DNA of 64,000 nucleotides from Timema cristinae (Eukaryota; Arthropoda; Insecta; Phasmatodea; Timematidae). The notes under the pieces were generated by a model, which made no database searches, was not told where the DNA came from, and saw nothing but the letters and a program-made list of their open reading frames with translations. The stretch spans positions 1,766,005-1,830,004 of the forward strand of contig JBCFYV010000012.1 in NCBI GenBank assembly GCA_039000515.1, read 5' to 3'. A program made the position numbers and the translations under genes. This document shows positions 23,089 through 36,290 of the stretch, piece after piece; positions within the stretch are counted from its first letter, which is position 1; the number at the start of each line of letters is the position of its first letter.

Positions 23089-23676
23089 ATGGAACAATAT
23101 GGACGTTCAAGTGAAGACTATAAAGGAAAGATTCTGGGTTTAGTGGAGCCAGGTTACACGGACAGTGAAATCTCGCGAACAGTACCGTGTTCGCGAAAAA
23201 CTGTATCGCTTTGGAAATCTAGATGGGAAAATAAAAACAAGCTCAAACGTAGAACTGCTGGAGGTGCTTCAGGCAAAGCTAGATGCTATAGATCAGAAGA
23301 GCACATATTTAACAAGTAGACATATTGCTGCGCGGGTTGGGGTTAACTTGTCAAAAGACACAATTTTGGAGCTGTTAATAGAAGGAAGGCTCCATTCGTT
23401 TGCTGCTGCTTCAAAACAGAGTTTAACAGAATGGCAGAAGCAGGCTCGACTGAATTTCACACAAGAAAACTTATAACGGCCATTAAAATATTGGAGGAGA
23501 GCTATTTTTACTGACGAGAAGGTATGGAGTTCATCAATTGAAGGTCTTGTGCTAGTGTATGGCCCTAAAAATGCTCATTCTCAACCATCCTATGTGCATA
23601 AATTCCGTTATAGTAGTCGCTTCTCTGTCTCGAGTTGGGGTGGATTTCACACGCTGGTGTGGGAGTAATGTGGAAT
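23089..23676 (+). pseudogene. Tc1/mariner-type transposase remnant
   Basis: It begins at an ATG with an N-terminal helix-turn-helix typical of Tc1-like transposases ('GYTDSEISRTVPCSRKTVSLW'-type layout, described here only by position, residues 24-43). The frame shifts near 23265 and continues with a second helical DNA-binding region, hits a stop at 23474-23476, then continues with 'IFTDEKVW', the first catalytic Asp region, and 'VHKFRYSSRFSV'. The second and third catalytic acidic residues are not found, so about half the gene is missing. No terminal repeats were recognised. It is certainly inactive. Confidence 0.8.
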
Positions 23677-24751
23677 ATAGATGGACATTAAAAAATTTGT
23701 AATATGTTTATTGTAACTGACTGTAGGCCTACACATATTAAAGTGTATCGAATATGTATCTGATTAAATAAAACTACGGAATAAGATATATGAACCCCTA
23801 AATAAATCCCCACACAGAAATATGTAAAACCAAGATTTGTGATATACTTACTTAGAAAATATGTTTTTTAATTTACATTGTATGTCTAAACTTGAAACCA
23901 AAACAAAAGAGTAGGAAGAAAAAAAATTATATGTCCGTCAATAATTTTACATTATTTCTAATTACCAAAATAATTATTTTAGGAATGAACAAGAATGAAT
24001 GGCTTGAACTACTTTTAATATTCTTCATAGCTACGTGTAATATACTTCTTTTAATTATGTAATTATTAGAACTCAATTTAAAATACTCATAAACGACATA
24101 AATACAACCGACAAGAGAATAATTAAACATTGTTGGTATGAAATTGTTTTTAAACTATAATAATATAAAAATACAAATTATGATAGAATAAAAAATAATA
24201 AATACACGTAAATTAAACTCAAATTCACAACTCATTTTGGTTTCCGTATCAGGCATGGAACCTTTATAAAAATAACTCACGTTACAGGTCTGTTTTTCGC
24301 TGCTACACAGATCTCAGCACTTGAACGGTTAGACATATAAAGCCAATACTTGGCTTGCTGCTAAGTGTTAGCGTGCCCACATAAAATGGGCTGGTAAGAA
24401 TTTTGAGAAAAAAAAATACGAGTAACGAAATTTGTTATGAATTAAAATTAAGTTTTATTATTATCATTTTTACCCAATTGTGCAAGGTATTTTTGAAAAG
24501 CTTTTACCGGGAGTGTTTCAAATATATACATATATATTTATTAATATTTAAATATTATAATATACATATTTTATCATTTTTTATAGGCAAAAAGTCTCAT
24601 AAACGGGATTTTAAAAAGGTCATAAAAACTCTGGATTAATTAGAAATATGTGGAAATCTATGATTTTTAGAGTAAAATTATTTTATTAAATGCAAATTAT
24701 ACTTTTCGAAATATTTCTATATTGCTCTCAGTACTCTTACTCATGAATTCC
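23677..24751. other. AT-rich intergenic
   Basis: This is low-complexity AT-rich sequence. The small frames in it have no recognised features. Confidence 0.4.
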
Positions 24752-24958
24752 GTGTGCCCGGCACAGATTTATCTGATTTCCAAACCCTTCCTTCACCTCT
24801 CACAAGATGTGTATTATTCACAACTTGTTAATGTGTGGAATGCCAGGCCTCCACCTTGGTTCGGATCCTGCGTTAAACTGTAGGTCGTCCATTTCTTCTC
24901 ACAATCACTCTACAATTACATATTAGCGTGAGTAAAAACCGAAAGGGTAGTAAGACAC
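24752..24958 (+). mobile_element. SINE, 5'-truncated
   Basis: The body matches the SINE at 15088 from 'cccggcacagatttatctga' to 'gggtagtaagacacgg', with more substitutions. It is followed directly by a trinucleotide tail that has expanded into the next array. Confidence 0.72.
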
Positions 24959-25335
<377 letters not shown>

Positions 25336-25435
25336 NNNNNNNNNNNNNNNNNNNNNNNNNNNNNNNNNNNNNNNNNNNNNNNNNNNNNNNNNNNNNNNNN
25401 NNNNNNNNNNNNNNNNNNNNNNNNNNNNNNNNNNN
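25336..25435. other. Assembly gap of 100 N
   Basis: There are exactly 100 N, the usual placeholder for a gap of unknown size. It breaks a microsatellite. Confidence 0.99.
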
Positions 25436-27580
25436 GGAAACCCATTAAAATCGGTTAAAGGGGGGGTGTCCTGTATACCATAAATGACACTTCTTTCTTT
25501 TTTTTTTTAAAACACAAAATTAAGTATTTTTTAAAACTTATTGATTTTGGGGGGCCAATTCCCATTTTTCCCCTCTATTGGGGTCCAATGACCTTTATAT
25601 ACAAAAATTGGGATAATATATATATACAGAGTATTAAATATCCAAGGAAAAAAAAACGGAAAAATTCTGACTTCTTTTTTTTTTGGTATAGCGTCAATTT
25701 GAGGAAACACCAAATTTTCTATGTTAAATGCCTTTAAAATTATCGAACTACTTAAAATTTTTTTAAAAATAAGGGTTTTTTTTTTCTTAAAACATTTTTG
25801 AAGTATTTTATTTTGTGATAAAAATGGAAAACTTCCTTTTTAAAAATTTTTCACGTAAATTAAAATGTTTAGTATACCTTTTATACTTTTCATTTAGTAA
25901 AAACCGAGATTGGGTTTTTTCTTCCATTGTTAATACAATTGGAAAAAATTTTTTTTTAATTTTCCCCAGTAGCCCAAAGTGCGGTGCACTTCCATTTATT
26001 TATTTTTTAAACCTCTAAACACTTTAAGAGATTGCCCTGTATTTTAAAAATTTGGTTGCGATTTAAAGACATGCTACTTTGAGGTGTTTTTTAAAAATTT
26101 TAATTAATTGTAAAACCCCGAAAAAACGAACTCGATTGGTAAAAACATTAATTGGACACCCTTCGTTTAAAAATTCGGGCGGAGGAACACAAAACCAAAC
26201 TGTTTGTGTCCTTGTATGTGTGGTGTGGTTCAATATCATACAACACACAAGTACGATTCTAGATTGTTATTTTTAATTGTTTAACTTTTTGAAATTCAAA
26301 CCTTCATTCTCAATAAATTTGTTTTTAGCTCAGGCTTGAAAAATCCGGGTATTTAAAAAAAAGTTGGGTATATATGGGTTTTATTGGGTTTTTTTTGTGG
26401 TGTGATTAAAAAATTCTTATGTTTTTTCTGACTAAAAACCAATAATTCAACATTTAATAAGTCCTAGGTGCTCTTAAAAAAAGTCCATTTTTTATAAATC
26501 TTTTTTTTAAGGAATTAAAACAATTTACATTAGTTAACAAAATTCAAAATAAGACTTTAATGCAATCATGTTAGTAAAATTTGGTTCTTACAAAAAATGT
26601 TTTAAATTTAAATTGTATGTGTATTTATTAACATATTCAATAACATTAGTTTGATCTAGTTCTATGTTAGTATGTTTAATTCCATTTCCAATCTATCTAC
26701 ATTTTTATTTAAAGTAATTAATCATATCTTTAATATTAAAAAGGAAAATAGACTAACTACTTTAAAAAAAATTAGACAATTGCTTTGTATTCAAAATATA
26801 ATAGTTTTTTTGTTTTTAAGTGGGTATTTTAATAAAAACCCATGTGTTTTTTTTTTGGCTGGATAGAATTGTAACAACCCTGTCTTAGCTAACTCTACTT
26901 TCTTTAATTATATGCAATTGTAACAAAGAGCGATTGCATCCATATTATTTACCCTTACATTTTTATCTTTATTGTCAACTTATATTGTTGACGTGACTCT
27001 ATATGAAATTTATTTAATTTTATTATAAAACCACTTTTTCACTTACATTTTTACATACCGTTGTTTGATACTTTAAACATAGGAAAACCCCAAAAACAAT
27101 ATTACTCAATCATTTAAAGAAATCTTATATTGTTATATTTCATTTCAACATTAGTTAATCACTAATTCTAATACTTAATTTAAGTAATTTTAAAGATTAG
27201 ACAATTTAAAAAGATTTTTGTTTATTAATAAATAAATAAATGTTTAGTTTGTCATTGGTTTTATTTATAGGTCTTTCCCTAACGCTAAATGATGGACTTT
27301 GTAAATACAATAGGAATTAAACACACATGGAAATGTATTAACTTTTCCACAATTGTTTTGTAAAGTATTGTAAAATTTTACTTAATATAATTTATATTTT
27401 TATTGTCTTTTGGTTGAGTATACTATAATTTTTATCGTAAGAAGAGTAATGACTGTCACAAACGTTGTAAAACTACATTGATCTATTCATAGCTCAAGTA
27501 ATGTGATTTACATCTTTAACTTTATATATATTATAAATAGGCCTACCTTTAAAATAATAATTAAGTAAGTAGAATAAAAT
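25436..27580. other. AT-rich, homopolymer-laden stretch
   Basis: A and T runs of 7-10 bases are much denser than left of the gap, for example near 25500, 25680, 25780 and 26840. Small frames here (25815, 26079, 26672) look accidental. This may be poorly polished sequence at a contig edge. Confidence 0.5.
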
Positions 27581-27714
27581 CTCATGACTCAGGACGGAAG
27601 TCCGCCCCTCCCCTCACCCTATTTCCTCCCTCGCGGTTGTCTCGCGTGTTCCATGGATGAAGGATTCCCCCCCTTCCCTCCCGCGGCGTGGATTCACGGC
27701 TGCGTATAGGTGGG

Positions 27715-28060
27715 GAGAAATGTCTCTCTCTTTCTCTCCTCTTTCTATTCTTCCTCACCTTCCCTCTTTCTATCTCTCTGTCTCCCCCTCCCTCCTCCTC
27801 TCTCTCTTTCTCACTCTCAGAGTAGGAGGTGGCGGGTATAGCCCTCCTTCCCTCGACTAGGCTGGAAAAATACATATCTAAAATGATCTTTTCTATCTCT
27901 CTGTCTCTCTCTCTGTCTCTCTCTCTTCTTCCCTCTTTCTATCTCTCTGTCTCTCCCTCTCCTCCTCTCTCTCAGAGTAGGAGATGATGGGGTTTTTTTG
28001 GTATAGCCCTCCTTCCCTCGAATAGGCTGGAAAAAATACATATCTAAAATGATATTTCTT
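27715..28060. repeat. CT-rich microsatellite, duplicated block
   Basis: (CT)n and 'tctctctgtctc' runs occur at 27720-27820 and 27890-27970. Each is followed by 'agagtaggaggtg..tatagccctccttccctcga' and 'taggctggaaaaatacatatc', so a ~180-base block is duplicated. Confidence 0.8.
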
Positions 28061-28205
28061 GCTCTGAATGAAACATACATAGACCTTGCTTTTATTTCTA
28101 CGAACAAGAACTTAAATAAATAGTACAACTTTTTATTTAGCGAGTATATTCTTAAGATTATATGATACATACATATAAATTCTCTTTCCCTCATAGTCCT
28201 TTCAC

Positions 28206-28870
28206 TTGATGCATACAAAATATATCTTTCTCTAAAGTCCTTGTCTAAACATGTTAGAACACTTCACCACTTGAACAGTTCGTACTCGCCTTCACCCAGG
28301 ATGCGTACAAAAAATATATTTCTCTAAAGTATGGTCTAAACATGTTAGAACACTTCACCACTTGAACAGTTCGTACTCGCCTTCACCCAGATATAACGAG
28401 TCCTCTCTGTGAAGCGTTAAAGCGGCTCCTGTAGCGCGCACCAAAGTTTTTACCCGGCAGATGCACTTTGCCTACATAGTCTAGCGTTAATGATGTTCGG
28501 TTCGTCTTCATCCTCACTGATCTCTTCGTCTCCTTCTAGGCGGCGAACGTTGTACTACGAAACTTTTCAAGTTCAGAGACTGCTTGACCCACTTGATGCG
28601 TACAAAAAATATCTTTCTCTAAAGTCCTTGTCTAAACATTGTTTAGAACTTCACCACTTGAACAGTTCGTACTCGCCTTCACCCAGATATAACAGTCCTC
28701 TCTGTGAAGCGTTAAAGCGGCTCCTATAGCGCGCACCAAAGTTTTTACCGGCAGATGCACTTTACCTACATGTCTTTGCGTTATGTGTTCGGTTTGTCTT
28801 CATCCTCGCTGATCTTTCGTCTCCTTTAGGCGGCGAACGTTGTACGTACGAAACTTTTCAAGTTTCAGAG
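28206..28870 (-). repeat. Triplicated gene-like segment
   Basis: Segments starting 'tacaaaaaatatctttctct' recur at about 28213, 28305 and 28603. The second and third run ~270-290 bases and include 'cacttgaacagttcgtactc', 'ctctctgtgaagcgttaaag' and 'cttttcaagt'. Read on the minus strand they are fairly GC-rich and free of stops over tens of codons, and they abut the minus-strand gene at 28858-29305. They are probably duplicated and decayed downstream coding sequence of that gene. Confidence 0.65.
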
Positions 28871-29305
28871 ACGTGCTTGACCCGATCGAGTTCCTCACGC
28901 TCGATTCGGTCCAAACTCGATGCAAAAGCATTTTCCCCTCCTCCGGCGACCTCCTCGGGCCAAGCTGTAGAACTTACGTTCCCGGACTGACTCGATTCCT
29001 GGAGAATTTGCGGCTCGTTCTCGAGGGAAGCTGTAGAACCGCGTTCGATGGACCGACTCGATTCCCGGAGAATTAGCGGGTCGTCTCCTTCCTTAAGATT
29101 GTAGACCGGGCAAGCAGTAGAACAGCGTTCGACAGACTGACTCGATTCCCACATTTCCGGGATTATGGCATCCGAGCCAGTGCACGGAAGAATCACAGCA
29201 CTCGCTGTAACCTTTGTCGGTCGCGCGATATGGTATTCTAAACCACCGTTCGAAATCTTTAATATCGCTCATGTCCTCCAGACGGTAACCCAACTGCCTA
29301 AACAT
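28858..29305 (-). pseudogene. Ser/Glu-repeat hypothetical gene, frameshifted
   Basis: An ATG at 29305 opens a GC-rich frame ('LEDMSDIKDFERWF' near the start) that shifts between about 29150 and 29100 into a second frame ending near 28858. The second part has imperfect repeats of ~18-20 residues built around 'ILRESSRSIERGSTA' and 'ILQESSQS', then an acidic helical stretch ('LDRIEREELDRVK'). A TATAAA lies 37-42 bases upstream of the ATG. I do not recognise the family. The compact TATA-gene layout resembles the small genes of the Polinton-type elements here, but no terminal repeats were found. The frameshift may be real decay or a sequence error. Confidence 0.5.
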
Positions 29306-29340
29306 GTTTGAATGAGATACGTCTCCCCGCCTCGCGTCCG

Positions 29341-29348
29341 CTTTATAC
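29341..29348 (-). promoter_or_regulatory. TATA box of the Ser/Glu-repeat gene
   Basis: 'gtataaag' on the minus strand, 36-43 bases before the ATG at 29305. Confidence 0.6.
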
Positions 29349-29645
29349 GCTCGGATGGAGGAGGGGGAACGCGCCCTCCCTCCTTCTACACTATATCCTT
29401 CGCCTGATCCACGAATTGTGAGACGAGTCGAACCCTACCCATTTGACGTATACTCTATTTCCAGAACGTCTGATATCTTCTCTACGAGGTAAACATCCGG
29501 ATACGAAGTCTTTCTAAGCTCCTTACCGTAGAAACCTCCCTTATAGGATTACCTTTCATATCTTCGATAGGAAGGTCCTGGGATTAGTCTCGACGACGTA
29601 CGTATTTTAAAACAGTTCGGTCGACCAGTTCGCGTATGTTGTAAT
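29349..29645. other. No gene recognised
   Basis: The composition is GC-moderate and resembles the gene to its left. No frame of note is present. Confidence 0.35.
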
Positions 29646-32295
29646 CTCGACTGTTATTGCAGCAAACCGTACTCTGAGAGGCTCAGCTTCTAATCTGATC
29701 ATTCTCTGAGAGGTCCAGGTTATTGTACCAGACTGTACTCCAAGAGGGTCGGTTCTAATCCTGACCATTCTCTGAGAGGTCCAGATATTGTATCAGACTG
29801 TACTCGGTGAAGTCAAGGTTATTGTACCAGACTGTACTCTGGGAGGTCGGTTATTGTAGCGGACTGTACTCTGAGAGGTCCGGGTTATTGTACCAGACTG
29901 TACTGAGAGGTTCAGGTTATTGTAGCGGACTGTACTCTGAGAGGTCCAGGTTATTGTACCAGACTGTACTCTGTGAGGCTCAGCTTCTAATCCTGACCGT
30001 TCTCTGAGAGGTCCAGGTTATTGTACCAGACTGTACTCTGGGAGGCTCAGCTTCTAATCCCGAATGTCACCTTATGTCATTGTACCAGACTGTTCTCTGA
30101 GAAGTCCAGGTTATTGTACCAGACTGATACTCTGGGAGGCCCGGGTTATTGTACCAAACTGTTTTTCTGAGAGTTCCAGGGTTGTAACCCTGACTGTGGC
30201 TGGTTATTGTACCAGACTGTACTCTGAGAGGCTCAGGTTCTAATCCAACTGAAACTGGCTACCTCTTTTTATTGTAGCAAACTGTACTCTGAGAGGCTCA
30301 GGTTCTAATCCAGACTGTAACTGGCTACCCCCGTATTATTGTAGCAAACTGTACTCTAAGAGGTCCGGGGTCGTAACCCTGACTGTACCAGACTGGTCTC
30401 TGAGAGGCCCAGGTTCTAAACCCGACGTAACAAACTGTACTCTAAGAGGTGCGAGGTTGTAACCCTGACTGTAACTAGCTACCTCGTTTTATTATGCCAG
30501 AACTGGTCTCTGTGGGCTCCCCAGGTTCTAAACCCGACGTAACTGGCTACCTCGTATTATTGTAACAAACTGTACTCTAAGAGGTCCGAGTTGTAAACCC
30601 TGACTGTAACTGGCTACCTCGTTTTATTGTGCTAGACTGGTCTCTGAGAGGCCCAGGTTCTAAACCGACTGTAACTGGCTACCTCGCATTATTGTAACAA
30701 ACTGTACTCTAAGAGGTCCGAGGTTGTAACCCTGGCCTAGGTTTTAATCCGCCCAGGTTCTAAACCCGACTGTAACTGGCTACCTCGTATTATTGTAACA
30801 AACTGTACTCTAAGAGGTCCGAGGTTGTAACCCAGACTGTAACTGACCACTCGTCTTTATTGTGCCAGACTGATCTCTGAGAGGCCCAGGTTCTAAACCC
30901 GACTGTAACATGCTACCTCGTATTATTGTAACAAACTGTACTCTAAGAGGTCCGGGTTGTAACCCTGACTGTAACTGGCTACCCTCGTTTATTGTGCCAG
31001 ACTGATCTCTGAAGGCCCAGGTTCTAAACCCAACTGTAACTGGCTACCTCGTTTTATTGTGCCAGACTGATCTCTGAGAGGCCCAGGTTCTAAACCCGAC
31101 TGTAACCGGCTACCTGTATTATTGTAACAAAACTGTACTCTAAGAGGTCCGAGGTTGTAACCCAGACTGTAACTGGCCACCTCGTTTTATTGTGCCAGAC
31201 TGATCTCTGAGAGGCCCAGGTTTAAACCCAACTGTAACTGGCTACCTCGTTTTTTTGTGCCAGACTGATCTCTGAGAGGCCCAGGTTCTAAACCCGACTG
31301 TAACTGGCTACCTCGTATTATTGTAACAAACTGTACTCTAAGAGATCCGAGTTGTAACCCAGACTGTAACTGGCTACCTTTTTTATTGTGTCAGACTGAT
31401 CTCTGAGAGGCTCAGGTTCTAAACCGACTGTAACTGGCTACCTCGTTTATTTGTGTCAGACTGGTCTCTGAGAGGCCAGGTTCTAAACCGACTGTAACTG
31501 GCTACCTCGTATTATTGTAACAAACTGTAGTCTAAGAGGTCCGAGGTTGTAACCTGACTGTAACTGGCTACCTCGTTTTATTGTGCCAGACTGATCTCTG
31601 AGAGGCTCAGGTTCTAAACCCGACTGTAACTGGCTACCTCGTAATTAATTGTAACAAACTGTACTCTGAGAGGCTCAGGTTCTAATCCAGACTGTAACTG
31701 GCTAGCCCCGTATTATTGTAGCAAATGTACTCTAAGAGGTCCAGGGTCGTAACCCTGACTGTAGCTGGTTATTGTACCAGTCGTACTCTTGAGAGACCTA
31801 GGTTCTAATCCTAACTGTCACCTTCCATTATTGTACTAGACTAGTCTCTGAGAGACCTAGGTTCTAATCCTGACTTTTATTGTACCAGACTGGTCCTGAG
31901 CGGTCCAGGTTGTAACCTGACTGTAGCTGGTTATTGTCCAGTCTGTACTCTTGAGAGACTAGGTTCTAATCCTAACTGTCACCTTCCATTATTGTACTAG
32001 ACTAGTCTCTGAGGGCCTAGGTTCTAATCCTGACTTTTATTGTACCAGACTAGTCTCTGAGCGGTCCGGTTGTAACCCTGACTGTAGCTGGTTATTGTAG
32101 CAGTCTGTACTCTGAGCGACTTTTTTTGTACCAGATGATCTCTGAGAGGTCCGAGTTGTAATCCTGGAGAGGACCAGGTTGTAACCCTGACTGAAGCTGG
32201 TTATTGTACCAGTCTGTACTCTGAGAGACCTAGGTTCTAATCCTAACTGTCACCTTACGTTCTTGAGAGGTCCGAGTTGTAATCCTGAGAGGGCA
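29646..32295. repeat. ~70-80 bp satellite with tRNA-like B-box motif
   Basis: The basic unit reads approximately 'attgtaccagactgtactct' + 'gagaggtccaggttctaat' + 'cctgactgtaactggctacct'. Two main variants alternate in the middle ('gtaacaaactgtactctaag' and 'gtgccagactgatctctgag'), forming a dimeric higher-order repeat. Each unit has 'GGTTCTAATCC' or 'GGTTGTAACCC', one or two bases away from a pol III B box. The small frames inside are artefacts. Confidence 0.9.
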
Positions 32296-33000
32296 GGTAA
32301 AAAACAATACACACACACACACACACAGAAAACTCTATTTAATGAATAAATGATAAACATTTTTAAACAGATACACACTAAATTAGTATATTTTTTTCTT
32401 CAGTCAGTTACAGAAACATGAATATTTTTTTTCTCAAGTCTTTTTTAAAGCACTAACATTTTTTTCTAATGATAAAGGATAGTGACGTTAATTATTCACT
32501 TTTGTATTAATCAAAACATACATACACAGAAAACTCTATTAATGAATATAATGATAAAACATTTTTTAAACAGATACACACGCTAAATTAGTAATTTTTT
32601 CTTCAGTCAAGTTACAGAACATGAATATTTTTCTCAAGTCTTTTTTAAAGCACTAAACATTTGTTTTTAGTGACATTAATCAAAACAACGCCTGCTTTTT
32701 TCTTAAGTCTTTTTCTTAGTGGCATTAATCAGAACATACGCACACTGAAAACTCTATTTAAACAGATACATACTAAATTAGCATATTTTTTTTCTCAAGT
32801 TATTTTAAAGCACTAACATTTTTTTCTGTGACATTAAACAGTACATACTAAATTAGCATATTTTTTTTCAAGTCTTTTTTTAAAAGCACTAACATTTTTT
32901 TCTAGTGACTACACCTACTGAAAACTCTTTTAAACAGATATGCGCTAAATAGTTTATTTTTCTCAAGTCTTTTTTTAAAAAAAGAGCACAACATTGACAT
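32296..33000. repeat. AT-rich ~100-230 bp tandem repeat
   Basis: Variants of 'gaaaactctatttaa', 'cagatacacactaaattag', 'tttctcaagtctttttt' and 'aaagcactaacattttttt' recur five or more times with irregular spacing. A (CA)n run opens the array at 32308-32326. Confidence 0.8.
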
Positions 33001-33079
33001 GAGGGTAGTAAGATGCTGTTCGCTTGTAGATCACCCACTGACATACGCACATGATGGTCCCTTCAATCAGCGTCTCTTG

Positions 33080-36000
33080 GAAGGAAGTAGTTGGTTAATC
33101 GCTTATAGAGTAATGACCCCAAGGTAGAGTTCTGACTGATCCAGGTAAAACGTGTCGTTTGTCATCGATAGAGCATAGTGCAACCCGATTAAATTTTTGC
33201 GTGTAAAGTTTGAATCCTACAGCTCTTATTGAACGAGCTTCTCTCATGACTACCGTTTCATTAGTTAAACAATTACGATAGTCCTCTAAAGAGAGCGTTC
33301 TTAACGCGTACTCTTGACACCTTTAGCCTTGAGCATCTCACCACCCCCTTGCACAGCAAATTAATAGAGTTTAGGCCGTAAACCTATGAACTCAGTGATG
33401 ATACTGACCTCGAGTCTCGTCTTTTAGTTTACCGAGCACCCCTTTATTTACTGCAGGCATGCCGTAAACATTGTCTTGTCCGTAAGTGGAGGTGGTCCAG
33501 ATAGTCATTAGCTAACGGAATAGCCGTTGGTAGGCGTCCTCGACAGTCATATGTAGAGAAGCGAGTCTGTGTCAGTGTATTGGAGTTTTAACGTACCTGG
33601 TGGGAAGGCAGGAACCATGACCTGGTAATGTAGACGTAATGACTACTTAGAGATTTCCAAAATGGCGAATCTCGCATAAATTGGCATATCAAAGTAAATC
33701 TCCTGCGGTTCCATCTCAATGAATGAACCAGGTTTTCTGATACAATCATACGGTTTTTAAAGTTTGGACTGGCTATAAGGTTACCAGCTCCAAATTTACC
33801 TTCCCACCTGGTAGTTATTTTTACCGTACGGTAGGCCCTCTTGTTTAGATATAAGGCGGGCCCGAATGCGGCATTGTAAATCAATTTGAAAAACATGTTT
33901 TCAAACTGATTGCTCGCTTTGCTCCTCATTTCCGCGTTCAGCTTGATATACGGCGCCATCCACGAGATTGTTTGGAAATTGAGAACACGGTGGACTCTCG
34001 TCAGTTTCAACCCATTCACTAAACATAACTTTAGATGACGATAGTGAATGACGTACCTAGTCTTATCAGCTAAGAGTCGTTAACATTTCTGTGTTTCCTA
34101 CGGGTGAATCCCTTTCTCAGGACAGAACGGCAAGTCAGAATGAGCGTCATGTACATCTTGCGGATATTCAAGATCTACCTGCAAGATATAGCCCGTATCC
34201 GCATCGTCCTCCACGTTTAGCGCGTCCAAACGTTCAATTTCATCATTTTTCAAGCCATCTGAACCCTCCATAGGGTAATGAGCTCAACATGCTAAATGAA
34301 TAGAGTCCATTCACGTCTAGATAAACGAGGTAAGACTCTGGTTTGGAACGGTCAAATGAACTCATATAACGATTATTAGCTACAGAATGACGATTAGCTA
34401 CGAAACATATCCCTCCTCGAATAGCTCCCTCAATGAATTGATGCATATCTACGTCATCTATTAATTCGAGACGTACTTGGGTTATTCTCAATAGAGCTTG
34501 GTACGCTAGACTGGGGGCAGTAAGAGACCATCCGGGATCGAGCCTATACGTCTTCATCAAAGATCACGAAGTTCTCAAATTCAAAGAGTCGGCCCAGTAG
34601 TGTTACGTCGGTATGAAGGTAGAGGTCGAGTAATCCCAAAGATTCTTACATTCGAATAGCCCCCCAAACCTTACAGGCTGATCATGTCTTCCTGAGAGAT
34701 ATGACTATCCGTGAGCGCGTTATAAAATTTATCTTTGCTCGGTTAAACTGAGTCTCGTTCAGCCGCTCAAATGAATCTATATAGTCATAGGGGAACACCC
34801 TTTACGAGCACTAGTTTGAAACGTTCATCATCAGGATGACACTTACGAGTGATTTTAAGCTGCTCAGGTTCGAGGTAAGATACGCATTTCTCTAGGGAAG
34901 TACACAGAAAGCTGAAACTATCTATAATTTTATTGTGATCCCTCGAAACCCGTGCCGAATATACTTCATGATTACTTTGAATCTTCCATTGTCTCGCCAA
35001 TAACCTTAACATTCCCTGGATTGGCAAGACGCTCTCCCCTGTGAACGGATCAGTTTCTCTACGTTCAACAAGTGATTCGAGAAGGAAAAAATTATCGTAG
35101 CAACGTGCGTTATGGATAACCACGCTCAGATGACTAGGGGTCTTGTAATTAATACTACACCCTGCGTGACTGCTACCACGGTAAAGTCCTGTCAAGTGAC
35201 AATGATCCATAACGCGGATATAATCATTCGCGTAGGGTTTTCACAAATATGACAATGTGTGGCCGTATTGTGAGCATCTCTTTGAGCAGGTGTTAGCGGA
35301 GTCATTGGAACTACAGTACTATAATAATCTATACGCGCTTTGCCGTATCTACGAGAGCTTCAACAAATTGGTCTGTACAATCTTTTCCCCGTGAAGTATC
35401 GGTACTCCGAGAGATTATCATCAAAAATGCATTTAGTGTACATGACTACAGAATACGCTACATGACTCTGTACATTCTCAGTATAAGAAAATTTCGTGTC
35501 AGGATCACACGTTTCTATAGGCACGAACATATCTCCAAGTCAGCGTACACGATAAATCCTGTTTTCTCCTGTTGTTTATACTGTGAGAACGCCAGGAATT
35601 TTATTTCCCCTTGAGGAATGTATTCCTTACCGCTCCAAATTTTTTACACTTTCTTTATGTTTTACAAGTTTATTTTCAGTCAGAAAAGAGCTCAAACAAC
35701 GGTCACAAAAATACCTACGTCTTGTGTCAGACAAGGGCGCTAGTTGAGGGTTTATTAACCGTGACAGATTTTTGATTGCGCTGAAATGATAATTTTCCGT
35801 CCCATGTACTTTTATCATGAATAAATGAACATGTCTAGCACACTCTTTAGCGCTGACATGCACGGGAACGATCACTAACTTTTTAGAGTTGTCTGCAGTG
35901 TCCACATAAGAATCACTACCTTCGTGTTTTGCAGTGTACACATTAACAGATATATCGTTAAGCCTTTCGAAGCGTTCAATATATCTCATTTCGAACGAAG

Positions 36001-36290
36001 CGGGATCCATCTAGATTCAACACGTCACGAAAATTAGGATAAGACGTAAACGCTGAGCTCCCCCTGTCGGCTCAAAAGAGGCACCCAATACGGATACTGG
36101 AAGCAAAGTCCTTCTTCAGCTTGAAACATTTATCAGCGCTCTACGTCTGGCTATAGTTTCAGGGATTTGAACGTGGGCACCGATCGAGAAAGCCGAGTTT
36201 TTTCGGAAATTTACTCTCATTTCCAACGTGCCGTTGTATATCCACCCTGAGTCTCTAGAAACGAAGCCCTCAATTGAGCAAGCAGTGGGA
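33080..36290 (-). pseudogene. Family-B DNA polymerase (DNA_pol_B_2 type), decayed
   Basis: Pieces of one minus-strand gene lie in several frames. The N-terminal region (35627 to about 36290) has 'FERLNDISVNVYT', then 'NLSRL', and a C-x2-C zinc-binding 'CDRCLSSF'. The exonuclease region (34785-35210) has 'DHCHLTGLYRGSSHAGC' and 'VIHNARCYDNFF'. Polymerase motif A (34243-34560) has 'YLDVNGLYSFSM'. The motif B region (33588-34019) has 'KLIYNAAFG'. Motif C, D-T-D-S, is at 33562-33573. A C-terminal stretch to about 33080 contains 'DDKRHVLPG' and 'GHYSI'. Order and motifs match the protein-primed viral/organellar polymerase family common in invertebrate genomes. Frameshifts and stops are numerous, so it is dead. 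Its layout differs from the polymerase at 58.5-61.5 kb (different N-terminus and zinc region), so this is a second lineage, not a duplicate. Confidence 0.85.
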
